11,690 nt of DNA, taken from Pseudomonadota bacterium. Lineage in GTDB: Bacteria > Pseudomonadota > Gammaproteobacteria > Steroidobacterales > Steroidobacteraceae. Shown in pieces: positions 1 through 11,281 of this stretch. The notes below the pieces were generated by a model. It ran no database searches and had not been told where the DNA came from. It saw only the letters and a list, made by a program, of their open reading frames with translations. Every line of letters starts with the position of its first letter. Positions within the stretch are counted from its first letter, which is position 1. The stretch is taken from assembly GCA_021817875.1 (NCBI GenBank), contig JAKAFQ010000081.1, positions 1 through 11,690 of the forward strand, given 5' to 3'. The position numbers and the translations under genes were made by a program.

Positions 1-54
1 CTCGGGCGCTCGACGCCCGTGGAGCTCGACTTCTCTCAGGTGGAAAAGGCGTAA
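1..54 (+). CDS. nusG: NusG, C-terminal end (partial, 5' truncated by window)
   Basis: The first 17 codons in frame 1 read [17 protein letters not shown] and end at TAA (52-54). This matches the end of the KOW domain of NusG in gammaproteobacteria, where E. coli NusG ends in almost the same residues ([16 protein letters not shown]). NusG binds RNA polymerase beta' through its N-terminal domain and contacts Rho or S10 through this C-terminal domain, so it links elongation with termination and translation. nusG directly upstream of rplK is the usual gene order. Only the last tenth of the protein is visible, so nothing can be said about its start or its partner secE. Confidence 0.93.
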   Translation, partial: LGRSTPVELDFSQVEKA

Positions 55-114
55 CGTTAGTCACAACCAGGTTGATGCATTACGACCGAAACGTGCTTTT
101 GAGCAGATTTTTCC

Positions 115-134
115 GGGACGCCGTGACGCGTCCC
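115..134 (+). other. Perfect 7-bp hairpin in the nusG-rplK gap
   Basis: GGGACGC (115-121) pairs perfectly with GCGTCCC (128-134) across a 6-nt loop. A T-run (108-112) lies before the stem and none follows it, so it is not an ordinary intrinsic terminator on the plus strand. On the minus strand the hairpin would be followed by A residues, so it is not a terminator there either. It sits 61 nt after the nusG stop and may protect the nusG mRNA end or mark a processing site. I found no convincing sigma-70 promoter in 55-251, although E. coli has one in this gap. Confidence 0.45.
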
Positions 135-214
135 AGCGCAGACAGTCTTCGTGTGATTGCGCGCCCGGGGAAATCCACTCTTCAGTCACGTTCCTGATCG
201 ACTTACCGAACGAC

Positions 215-240
215 GGGGAGCCTCAGCGGCGCTTGAACCC
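215..240 (+). promoter_or_regulatory. Possible L1-binding element in the rplK leader
   Basis: Just before the rplK ribosome binding site, GGG (216-218) can pair with CCC (238-240), and GCC (220-222) with GGC (228-230) around a UCAGC loop. This leaves an asymmetric internal loop of one base on the 5' side and GCUUGAA on the 3' side. In E. coli, L1 represses rplK-rplA translation by binding a leader structure that mimics its 23S rRNA site, at this same place. The position is right and an asymmetric loop is expected, but the stems are only 3 bp and I matched it by eye. The rplK Shine-Dalgarno GGAG (242-245) follows directly. Confidence 0.35.
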
Positions 241-251
241 GGGAGAGATCG

Positions 252-683
252 ATGGCGAAGAAAGTCCAAGGTTACGTGAAGCTGCAGGTGCCCGCGGGCT
301 CTGCAAATCCCTCACCGCCCATCGGGCCGGCACTCGGCCAGCAGGGCGTGAATATCATGGAGTTCTGCAAGCAGTTCAATGCCCAGACTCAGAAACTCGA
401 GAAGGGCCTGCCCATCCCGGTGGTGATCACCGTCTACGCGGATCGCAGCTTCACCTTCGTGATGAAGACGCCGCCGGCGTCGGTGCTGATCCGCAAGGCG
501 ATCGGCATCGAGAAAGGCAGTGGCACGCCCAATACCGCCAAGGTGGGCCGGATCAGCCGGGCGCAGCTCGAGGAGATCGCCAGGACCAAACAGCCCGATC
601 TGACCGCGGCCGATCTGGATGCCGCCGTGCGCACCATTGCCGGCAGCGCGCGCAGCATGGGCGTCGACGTGGAGGGAGTCTGA
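252..683 (+). CDS. rplK: 50S ribosomal protein L11
   Basis: This 143-residue protein has the length and sequence of bacterial L11 (E. coli 142 aa). The N-terminal domain carries the proline-rich [18 protein letters not shown] segment (residues 18-35), which packs on 23S rRNA at the thiostrepton/micrococcin site and contacts elongation factors. The C-terminal rRNA-binding domain runs from about residue 75, with [17 protein letters not shown] (97-113) and the GSARSMG motif (131-137). L11 binds helices 43/44 at the base of the stalk and is needed for RelA activation by uncharged tRNA. The ATG at 252 is chosen because MAKKVQ is the family N-terminus and GGAG (242-245) lies 6 nt upstream. rplK opens the operon and its stop is 2 nt before rplA, so the two are probably coupled and controlled together by L1. 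Confidence 0.98.
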   Translation: MAKKVQGYVKLQVPAGSANPSPPIGPALGQQGVNIMEFCKQFNAQTQKLEKGLPIPVVITVYADRSFTFVMKTPPASVLIRKAIGIEKGSGTPNTAKVGRISRAQLEEIARTKQPDLTAADLDAAVRTIAGSARSMGVDVEGV

Positions 684-685
684 TC

Positions 686-1378
686 ATGACACTCAGCAAG
701 CGTGTGAAAGCCTGGCAGGACAGGCTGGCCCCCGGCCGGCAGTACCCGGCCGAAGAGGCCTTCAAACTGGTCAAGGAACTGGCCCGGGCGAAGTTCGACG
801 AATCGGTGGATGCGGCCGTCAACCTCGGCATCGATGCCAGCAAGTCCGACCAGCAGGTGCGCGGCTCGACCGTGATGCCTCACGGTACCGGCAAGACGGT
901 GCGCGTGGCCGTGTTCACCTCCGGCAAGAACCAGGAAGTGGCCAAGGCCGCCGGCGCCGACATCGTCGGCCTGGAGGACCTGGCCGCCCAGGTCAAGGCC
1001 GGCCAGATCAACTTCGACCGTGTCATCGCCAGTCCGGACGCCATGCGCATCGTCGGCCAGCTGGGCCAGATCCTCGGTCCCCGCGGCCTGATGCCGAACC
1101 CGAAGGTCGGCACCGTCACGCCCGATGTGGCCACGGCGGTGAAGAATGCCAAGGCGGGTCAGGTGACCTACCGTGTGGACAAGGCCGGCATCGTGCACTG
1201 CACCATCGGCAAGGCGAGTTTCGAAATCAGCGCGCTGCGGGACAACCTGGCGGCGCTGATTGCGGACCTGCACAAGGCGAAGCCGTCTTCCGCCAAGGGT
1301 CAGTACCTGAAGCGCATCACCGTGTCTTCCACGATGGGACCGGGCGTCATGATCGATCAGGCCACGCTGAGCGGTTGA
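686..1378 (+). CDS. rplA: 50S ribosomal protein L1
   Basis: This 230-residue protein is L1 (E. coli 234 aa). Residues 117-145 contain the diagnostic block around [18 protein letters not shown], and [10 protein letters not shown] (41-50) and the [12 protein letters not shown] region (59-70) are also family-typical. L1 binds the mobile L1 arm of 23S rRNA (helices 76-78), helps move deacylated tRNA from the E site, and in E. coli is the translational repressor of its own rplK-rplA mRNA. The start at 686 is preferred to longer in-frame options because they overlap rplK in another frame, MTLSKR aligns with the family N-terminus, and GGAG (675-678) inside the last rplK codons lies 7 nt upstream. 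The arrangement TGA-TC-ATG with rplK makes reinitiation likely. Confidence 0.98.
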   Translation: MTLSKRVKAWQDRLAPGRQYPAEEAFKLVKELARAKFDESVDAAVNLGIDASKSDQQVRGSTVMPHGTGKTVRVAVFTSGKNQEVAKAAGADIVGLEDLAAQVKAGQINFDRVIASPDAMRIVGQLGQILGPRGLMPNPKVGTVTPDVATAVKNAKAGQVTYRVDKAGIVHCTIGKASFEISALRDNLAALIADLHKAKPSSAKGQYLKRITVSSTMGPGVMIDQATLSG

Positions 1379-1383
1379 GCGCA

Positions 1384-1439
1384 CGCCGGACAGTTTCCGC
1401 GGATTCCGGCGCGGGCGGGTCGGGCAGGCCCGGTCCGCC
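1384..1439 (+). other. Tandem GC-rich hairpins directly after rplA
   Basis: Two hairpins stand almost back to back. The first pairs CGCCGGA (1384-1390) with TCCGGCG (1405-1411) over a 14-nt loop, starting 5 nt after the rplA stop. The second pairs GGCGGGTCGGG (1414-1424) with CCCGGTCCGCC (1429-1439) over a CAGG loop: 11 pairs, two of them G-U. Neither is followed by a T-run, so they do not look like classical terminators. A role as a 3' stability element or processing site between the L1-controlled and L10-controlled halves is an inference. The same arrangement recurs after rplL. Confidence 0.6.
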
Positions 1440-1478
1440 GTTGAACGGGGATCCGCCGTTGACGATTTTGATGCGGGC

Positions 1479-1561
1479 GGCAGCGCCGTAAGGAGCTGCC
1501 GTCATCATCGAAGACCGCAGGCGAGGGCCGGCCCTCTTAATGACCGCCTGCGCAGATGGTG
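1479..1561 (+). promoter_or_regulatory. L10(L12) autoregulatory leader
   Basis: The core is a 56-nt block resembling the rplJ leader of gammaproteobacteria. CGCAGGCG (1516-1523) pairs over 8 bp with CGCCTGCG (1545-1552). An inner AGGG/CCCT stem (1524-1527/1532-1535) closes on a CCGG loop, and the 3' side carries the unpaired CTTAATGAC (1536-1544), followed by CAGATGGTGA. CTTAAT on the 3' side of such a stem, with CCGTA-AGGAGC upstream (1487-1496) and AGACGGTG-like bases downstream, matches the E. coli rplJ leader as I recall it. An outer stem GGCAGC/GCTGCC (1479-1484/1495-1500) precedes it. In E. coli the L10-L12 complex binds this leader, a kink-turn RNA mimicking its 23S rRNA site, and represses rplJ and rplL translation. 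Here it lies about 160 nt before the rplJ ATG, as expected. GAAGCC/GGCTTC (1652-1657/1674-1679) may form a further hairpin. Confidence 0.8.
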
Positions 1562-1721
1562 AACCGCTGATCGTATCGAGGTGCGTCCTCGAGTCGAGAA
1601 GGGTCACCGAGCGGCTGCGGCGTCCAAAGCGCCGGGCCGTGGACTGATGGGGAAGCCCAACCGGGCAACCGGCGGCTTCATTTGCAAAACCGTGATCTTC
1701 TCACCCGAGAGGAGAGAAGGA

Positions 1722-2249
1722 ATGGCACTCAACCTGGAAGACAAGAAGGCGATGGTGGCCGAGGTGGCTGAGGTGGCCGCCCAGGCACAGTCCGTCGTGG
1801 CCGCGGAATATCGCGGCCTCACTGTCGGACAGATGACCGAGCTTCGCGCCAAGGCGCGGGCCCGAGGCGTGTACCTGCGTGTGGTGAAAAACACGCTGGC
1901 ACGCAAGGCGCTCGCCGGCACGACCTTTGAGCAGGTGGGACCGAAACTCAAGGGACCGCTCGTGCTTGCGTTCTCGAAGGACGACCCCGGCGCCGCCGCG
2001 CGCCTGGTGAAGGACTTCGCGAAGACGAACGAGAAGCTCGTGGCGACACTGGTGTCTCTCGGCGGGCAGGTTCTGCCCGGCGGTGAGCTCGACAAGGTCG
2101 CCAATCTGCCGACCCGCGAGCAGGCGCTGTCGATGCTGCTCGGCGTGATCAAGGCGCCGATCCAGAAGTTCGTGGCGACTCTGGCGGAGCCACCCGCGAA
2201 GCTTGCCCGTACCCTGGCCGCGGTCCGCGACCAGAAGCAGGCGGCCTAG
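1722..2249 (+). CDS. rplJ: 50S ribosomal protein L10, with extended L12-binding helix
   Basis: This 175-residue protein is L10 (E. coli 165 aa). The rRNA-binding N-terminal domain is evident in MALNLEDKKAMVAEV (1-15), in VVAAEYRGLTVGQMTELR (25-42), and in GVYLRVVKNTLARKAL (49-64). The C-terminal helix carrying L7/L12 dimers spans about 131-171 and ends LARTLAAVRDQKQAA. Counting between the shared LPT (129-131) and VRD (168-170) motifs, this helix is exactly 10 residues longer than in E. coli, with extra sequence around KAPIQKF and a proline pair (157-158). L10 anchors the stalk to the 50S and, with L12, represses its own mRNA. The ATG at 1722 is chosen because MALNL is the conserved N-terminus and AGGAG (1710-1714) lies 7 nt upstream; an in-frame ATG at 1647 would add 25 unconserved residues. 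Confidence 0.97.
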   Translation: MALNLEDKKAMVAEVAEVAAQAQSVVAAEYRGLTVGQMTELRAKARARGVYLRVVKNTLARKALAGTTFEQVGPKLKGPLVLAFSKDDPGAAARLVKDFAKTNEKLVATLVSLGGQVLPGGELDKVANLPTREQALSMLLGVIKAPIQKFVATLAEPPAKLARTLAAVRDQKQAA

Positions 2250-2291
2250 CGCAACGCCGACTTGTCCAATTTCAATCTGCGGAGTCTCAAC

Positions 2292-2678
2292 ATGGCTGTC
2301 AGCAAAGACGAAATCCTCGATGCAATTTCCAAGATGACCCTGATGGAGGTCGTCGAGCTCATCTCCGACATGGAGAAGAAGTTCGGCGTCACGGCCGCGG
2401 CCCCGGTGGCCGTCGCCGCTGCTCCGGCCGGCGGCGGCGCGGCCGCCGCCCCCGCCGAGGAGCAGACGGAATTCACCGTGGTGCTGAAGGAATATCCGGC
2501 GGACAAGAAGGTCACCGTGATCAAGGTGATCCGCGAGATCACCGGTCTCGGCCTGAAGGAAGCCAAGGATCTGGTCGAGGCCGTGCCCTCGACGGTCAAG
2601 GAGGCGGTGTCCAAGGCCGATTCCGACAGCTTCAAGAAGAAGCTGGAAGATGCCGGCGCAAAGGTGGAGATCAAGTAG
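2292..2678 (+). CDS. rplL: 50S ribosomal protein L7/L12
   Basis: This 128-residue acidic protein is L7/L12 (E. coli 121 aa). Residues 1-33 form the dimerisation and L10-binding domain with the family motif [14 protein letters not shown]. Residues 34-57 are an Ala/Gly/Pro hinge, slightly longer than in E. coli. Residues 58-128 are the globular factor-binding domain with [21 protein letters not shown] (76-96), which recruits EF-Tu, EF-G, IF2 and RF3 to the stalk. Several dimers bind each L10. The start at 2292 is supported by the family-like MAVSKDEIL and by GGAG (2281-2284) 7 nt upstream; a TTG at 2262 in the same frame adds ten residues with no family match and no clear ribosome binding site. 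The 42-nt gap from rplJ fits translational coupling under the L10 leader. Confidence 0.98.
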   Translation: MAVSKDEILDAISKMTLMEVVELISDMEKKFGVTAAAPVAVAAAPAGGGAAAAPAEEQTEFTVVLKEYPADKKVTVIKVIREITGLGLKEAKDLVEAVPSTVKEAVSKADSDSFKKKLEDAGAKVEIK

Positions 2679-2683
2679 GGATC

Positions 2684-2736
2684 GTCCTGCGCTGATGCGC
2701 AGGACTGGCGGGGTTCGCGCGGGAAGCGCGGACCCC
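2684..2736 (+). other. Tandem strong hairpins directly after rplL
   Basis: The first hairpin is a perfect 9-bp stem, GTCCTGCGC (2684-2692) with GCGCAGGAC (2697-2705), closed by a TGAT loop and beginning 5 nt after the rplL stop. Four nucleotides later GGGGTTCGCGC (2710-2720) pairs with GCGCGGACCCC (2726-2736) over a GGGAA loop: 11 pairs, one of them G-U. No T-run follows either. In E. coli the rplL-rpoB spacer contains an RNase III processing site and an attenuator, so a processing or stability role is plausible here, but the sequence alone does not prove it. Confidence 0.65.
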
Positions 2737-2822
2737 GTACATCAGCAGGGAGCGATTCTCAGGCATGGACGAATGACGAAGGACATGCGCGGCGGGCGCC
2801 TGCAGGGCGCGACGCGGACACC

Positions 2823-2850
2823 GAGCCGGGACGGCTCACTATTTTTGTTT
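2823..2850 (+). terminator. Candidate partial terminator (attenuator) before rpoB
   Basis: GAGCCG (2823-2828) pairs perfectly with CGGCTC (2832-2837) over a GGA loop. After ACTA there are five T residues (2842-2846), a G and three more T, making it the most T-rich spot in the gap. It ends just before the rpoB Shine-Dalgarno (2854-2859). The 6-bp stem and the 4-nt gap before the T-tract make it weaker than a full terminator. That suits an attenuator letting only part of rplJL transcription reach rpoBC, as is established for E. coli at this junction. An mRNA fold affecting rpoB initiation is an alternative. Confidence 0.55.
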
Positions 2851-2866
2851 CTGAGGTGAGACCGAG

Positions 2867-5800
2867 ATGGCTTATTCCTTCACCGAGAAGAAGCGCATCC
2901 GCAAGAACTTCGGCAAGCAGCCGGGAATCCTGGACACCCCATACCTGCTCGCCATCCAGCTCGATTCGTACCGTACGTTCCTGCAGGCGGACAGGCCTGA
3001 GGACGCGCGCAATCTGATCGGGCTGCATGCGGCATTCAAAAGCGTGTTCCCGATCACCAGTTATTCCGGAAACGCTTCCCTCGAGTACGTCAGCTATCGG
3101 CTCGGCGAGCCGGTGTTCGACGTGAAGGAGTGCCAGCTCCGCGGACTCACCTACGCCGCGCCACTGCGCGTCAAGGTGCGCCTGATCGTCCTCGACAAGG
3201 AAGCTCCGGGCGCCAAGAAACCCGTGAAGGACGTACGCGAGCAGGAAGTGTATCTCGGTGAGCTGCCGCTGATGACCGACAACGGCACATTCATCGTCAA
3301 CGGTACGGAGCGGGTCATCGTCTCGCAGCTGCACCGCTCCCCCGGCGTGTTCTTCGATCACGACCGCGGCAAGACCCATTCCTCGGGGAAGCTGCTGTTC
3401 TCGGCGCGCATCATCCCGTACCGCGGCTCCTGGCTCGATTTCGAGTTCGACCCGAAAGACTGCCTGTTCGCGCGCATCGACCGCCGGCGCAAGCTTCCGG
3501 TCACCATCATCCTGCGCGCCCTGGGCATGAGCGAGGAGGAGATCCTCGCGACTTTCTTCGACACCAACACATTCCACCTCGGGGCCGACGAGGTGGCGCT
3601 GCAGCTCGTGCCGCAGCGCCTGCGCGGCGAGACCGCCACCTTCGAGATCCGCATCGGCGAGAAAGTGATCGTCGAGGAGGGTCGGCGCATCACCGCCCGC
3701 CACGTCCGCCAGCTCGAGGACGCCCAGGTCAGCCGTCTGCGCGTGCCGCGCGAGTATCTGTACGGCAAGATCCTGGCGCACGACGTGGTCAACACCGATA
3801 CCGGCGAGGTGCTCGCCAAGGCCAACGAGGTGCTGACCGCCGCCTCGGTCGAGAAGTTCATCGCCGCGGGGATCACCCAGGCCAATACGCTCTACGTCAA
3901 TGACCTGGACCGCGGACCGTACATTTCCGACACCCTGCGCATCGACCCGACCCGGACGCGCTTCGAGGCGCTGGTCGAGATCTACCGCATGATGCGCCCC
4001 GGCGAGCCGCCAACGCGCGACGCCGCCGAGAATCTGTTCGGCAACCTGTTCTTCAATGCCGAGCGCTACGACCTCTCGGCGGTCGGTCGCATGAAATTCA
4101 ACCGCCGCGTCGGCAGGGATGCAATCACCGGCCTCGGCATTCTGTACGACTACAAGTATTTCAGCAGCCGCAGCGACGAAGCCGCGCGGCGCATGGTCGA
4201 ACAGCATGGCCAGACTTCGGACATCATCGACGTTCTGCGGGTGCTGATCGACATCCGCAACGGCAACGGCCAGGTGGACGATATCGATCATCTGGGCAAC
4301 CGCCGCGTGCGCAGCGTCGGCGAGATGGCCGAGAACGCCTTCCGCGTCGGGCTGGTGCGCGTCGAGCGCGCGGTCAAGGAGCGCCTCACCGTCGCCGAGA
4401 CCGAGCCACTGATGCCGCAGGAGCTGATCAACGCCAAGCCGGTTGCGGCCGCGGTCAAGGAATTCTTCGGTTCCTCGCAGCTCTCGCAGTTCATGGACCA
4501 GAACAACCCGTTGTCGGAAGTCACGCACAAGCGGCGCGTCTCGGCGCTGGGCCCGGGCGGACTCACCCGCGAACGCGCCGGCTTCGAGGTGCGCGACGTG
4601 CATCCGACCCACTACGGCCGCGTCTGCCCGATCGAAACCCCCGAAGGACCGAATATCGGTCTGATCAATTCGCTGGCGGTGTACGCGCGCACCAATCAGT
4701 ACGGCTTCCTCGAGACGCCCTACCGGCGTGTCGAGAACAGCCGCGTGACCGATCGGATCGATTACCTCTCGGCGATCGAGGAAGGCAACTTCGCGATTGC
4801 GCAGGCGAACGCCAGCCTCGGACCCGACGGCGAGCTGACCGACGAGCTGGTCTCGTGCCGCTTCCAGAACGAGTTCACGCTCATGCCGCGCGACCGTATC
4901 AACTACATGGACGTCAGTCCCAAGCAGATCGTCTCGGTGGCGGCCTCGCTCATTCCGTTCCTGGAGCACGACGATGCCAACCGAGCCCTGATGGGTTCGA
5001 ACATGCAGCGGCAGGCGGTGCCGACGCTGCGTGCCGAGGTGCCGCTGGTGGGTACCGGCATGGAACGCTCGGTCGCCATCGATTCCGGGGTGACGGTGGT
5101 CGCGAAGCGCGGCGGCGTGGTCGACTCGGTGGACGCCTCGCGCATCGTGGTGCGGGTGAATGACGAGGAAACCACGGCCGGAGAGCCGGGCGTGGACATC
5201 TACAACCTCACCAAGTACACCCGCTCGAACCAGAACACCTGCATCAACCAGCGGCCGCTGGTCAATGCGGGCGACGTGATCGCCCGGGGCGATGTGCTCG
5301 CCGATGGTCCGTCGACGCACCTCGGCGAGCTTGCGCTCGGGCAGAATCTGCTGGTCGCGTTCATGCCCTGGAACGGCTACAACTTCGAGGACTCGATCCT
5401 CATCTCCGAGCGCGTCGTGCAGGAAGACCGCTTCACGACCATCCACATCGAGGAGCTCACCTGCGTCGCGCGTGACACCAAGCTCGGACCCGAGGAAATC
5501 ACCGCCGACATTCCCAACGTCGGCGATGCGGCGCTCGCCAAGCTCGACGAGGCGGGCATCGCCTACATCGGCGCCGAGGTCAAGGCGGGAGACATCCTGG
5601 TCGGGAAAGTCACTCCCAAGGGGGAGACGCAGCTCACCCCGGAAGAGAAACTGCTGCGCGCCATCTTCGGCGAGAAGGCTTCGGACGTGAAGGACACGGG
5701 CCTGCGCGTGCCGCCAGGCATGGACGGCACGGTGATCGACGTGCGCGTGTTCACGCGCGACGGGGTGGAGAAGGACTCCCGCGCCCTCGCGATCGAAAAG

Positions 5801-7012
5801 GCCGAGATCGAGCGGGTTCGCAAGGACTTCGCCGACCAGCAGCGCATCCTGGAGGATGACCTGTTCCAGCGCGTGCGCGCCATGCTGATCGGACAGAGCG
5901 TCGCCGGCGGGCCCCGCAAGCTCAAGGCCGGCACGAGAATCGAAGCGGCGTACCTCGACGAACTGCCGCGCGAGGAGTGGTTCGAGATCCGCCTGCAGGA
6001 CGAGGACGCCAACGCGCAGCTCGAACAGACCGCCGAGCGGCTGCAGGCGCAGCGCAAGGCCTTCGAGAAACGCCTCGAGGACAAGAAGGCCAAGATCACC
6101 CAGGGCGATGATCTTGCCCCGGGCGTGCTCAAGATGGTCAAGGTGTACCTGGCGGTCAAACGCCGGGTACAGCCTGGCGACAAGATGGCGGGTCGGCACG
6201 GCAACAAAGGTGTCATCTCCACCATCGTGCCGGTGGAAGACATGCCGTATCTCGAGGACGGCACGCCGGTCGACATCGTGCTCAACCCGCTCGGCGTGCC
6301 CTCGCGCATGAACGTCGGACAGGTGCTCGAGACCCACCTCGGCTGGGCGGCCAAGGGCCTGGGCCTGAAGATCGGGCGGATGCTCGAGAAGCAGGCGCAA
6401 GAGGCGGAGTTGCGCGGCTTTCTCAAGCAGATCTACAACGCCAGCGGCGGCCAGCCGGAGGATATCGACAGTCTGGGCCGCGAGGATCTCGGCCGGCTGG
6501 CGGGCAATCTGTCGCATGGTGTGCCGATGGCGACCCCGGTGTTCGACGGTGCCAGCGAGAAGGAGATCAAGCGCATGCTCGAGCTTGCGGGCCTGCCGAC
6601 GAGCGGCCAGACATACCTGTATGACGGCCGTACGGGTGAGCGTTTCGAGCGTGCGGTGACCGTGGGCTACATGTACATGCTCAAGCTCAACCACCTGGTC
6701 GACGACAAGATGCACGCCCGCTCCACCGGACCGTACAGCCTGGTCACTCAGCAGCCCCTCGGGGGCAAGGCGCAGTTCGGCGGCCAACGCTTCGGTGAGA
6801 TGGAAGTCTGGGCGCTCGAGGCCTATGGCGCATCCTATACCCTGCAGGAGATGCTGACGGTCAAGTCCGATGACGTCAACGGCCGCACCAAGATGTACAA
6901 GAACATCGTGGACGGCAATCACCAGATGGACGCGGGCATGCCCGAGTCCTTCAACGTGCTCGTCAAGGAGATACGCTCCCTCGGTATCAACATGGAACTG
7001 GAGCAGGACTGA
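2867..7012 (+). CDS. rpoB: DNA-directed RNA polymerase subunit beta
   Basis: This 1381-residue protein is RpoB (E. coli 1342 aa), full length from [18 protein letters not shown] to [10 protein letters not shown]. The rifampicin pocket is at 538-562, with Q541, D544, S550, H554, R557 and S559 equal to E. coli Q513, D516, S522, H526, R529 and S531, all wild type. The active-site [11 protein letters not shown] motif lies at 1106-1116, with K1106 and K1114 corresponding to E. coli K1065 and K1073. Both lineage inserts of proteobacterial beta are present (about 230-350 and 965-1083). Compared with E. coli there are about 22 extra residues at 427-451, about 13 in the second insert (1006-1035) and 6 near the N-terminus. 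The start at 2867 has AGGTGA (2854-2859) 7 nt upstream. Beta forms half of the polymerase cleft with beta', encoded 28 nt downstream; expression is probably limited by the hairpins before the gene. Confidence 0.98.
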   Translation: MAYSFTEKKRIRKNFGKQPGILDTPYLLAIQLDSYRTFLQADRPEDARNLIGLHAAFKSVFPITSYSGNASLEYVSYRLGEPVFDVKECQLRGLTYAAPLRVKVRLIVLDKEAPGAKKPVKDVREQEVYLGELPLMTDNGTFIVNGTERVIVSQLHRSPGVFFDHDRGKTHSSGKLLFSARIIPYRGSWLDFEFDPKDCLFARIDRRRKLPVTIILRALGMSEEEILATFFDTNTFHLGADEVALQLVPQRLRGETATFEIRIGEKVIVEEGRRITARHVRQLEDAQVSRLRVPREYLYGKILAHDVVNTDTGEVLAKANEVLTAASVEKFIAAGITQANTLYVNDLDRGPYISDTLRIDPTRTRFEALVEIYRMMRPGEPPTRDAAENLFGNLFFNAERYDLSAVGRMKFNRRVGRDAITGLGILYDYKYFSSRSDEAARRMVEQHGQTSDIIDVLRVLIDIRNGNGQVDDIDHLGNRRVRSVGEMAENAFRVGLVRVERAVKERLTVAETEPLMPQELINAKPVAAAVKEFFGSSQLSQFMDQNNPLSEVTHKRRVSALGPGGLTRERAGFEVRDVHPTHYGRVCPIETPEGPNIGLINSLAVYARTNQYGFLETPYRRVENSRVTDRIDYLSAIEEGNFAIAQANASLGPDGELTDELVSCRFQNEFTLMPRDRINYMDVSPKQIVSVAASLIPFLEHDDANRALMGSNMQRQAVPTLRAEVPLVGTGMERSVAIDSGVTVVAKRGGVVDSVDASRIVVRVNDEETTAGEPGVDIYNLTKYTRSNQNTCINQRPLVNAGDVIARGDVLADGPSTHLGELALGQNLLVAFMPWNGYNFEDSILISERVVQEDRFTTIHIEELTCVARDTKLGPEEITADIPNVGDAALAKLDEAGIAYIGAEVKAGDILVGKVTPKGETQLTPEEKLLRAIFGEKASDVKDTGLRVPPGMDGTVIDVRVFTRDGVEKDSRALAIEKAEIERVRKDFADQQRILEDDLFQRVRAMLIGQSVAGGPRKLKAGTRIEAAYLDELPREEWFEIRLQDEDANAQLEQTAERLQAQRKAFEKRLEDKKAKITQGDDLAPGVLKMVKVYLAVKRRVQPGDKMAGRHGNKGVISTIVPVEDMPYLEDGTPVDIVLNPLGVPSRMNVGQVLETHLGWAAKGLGLKIGRMLEKQAQEAELRGFLKQIYNASGGQPEDIDSLGREDLGRLAGNLSHGVPMATPVFDGASEKEIKRMLELAGLPTSGQTYLYDGRTGERFERAVTVGYMYMLKLNHLVDDKMHARSTGPYSLVTQQPLGGKAQFGGQRFGEMEVWALEAYGASYTLQEMLTVKSDDVNGRTKMYKNIVDGNHQMDAGMPESFNVLVKEIRSLGINMELEQD

Positions 7013-7040
7013 TCACGGCACGCCGTGAGGAGAACACCCG

Positions 7041-11243
<4,203 letters not shown>

Positions 11244-11281
11244 CGCGGCGGCCGGTGGAAACCGGGCATTGAGCTGAACGG

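Noticed and set aside
233..685. N-terminal extension of the L1 frame back to TTG 233
   Set aside because: It overlaps all of rplK in another frame. The L1 family N-terminus and a good ribosome binding site place the start at 686.
434..1384. A 316-codon minus-strand frame opposite rplK and rplA
   Set aside because: It overlaps two certain genes and has no family resemblance; its composition is typical of antisense to GC-rich genes.
1441..1487. Possible rplJ promoter using TTGAAC (1441) or TTGACG (1459)
   Set aside because: No -10 box with more than three matches is found at 16-18 nt spacing from either, so I do not call a promoter, although E. coli has one in this gap.
1581..1721. N-terminal extension of the L10 frame, including ATG 1647
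   Set aside because: The extra residues lie in the leader RNA and are not family-like; MALNL at 1722 has a strong ribosome binding site.
2759..6922. A 1387-codon open frame on the minus strand opposite rpoB
   Set aside because: It is in exact codon register with rpoB, and its stops would need TTA, CTA or TCA codons in rpoB, which are avoided at this G+C. Its protein is His/Asp/Leu/Arg-rich and matches no family. It is a codon-usage artefact.
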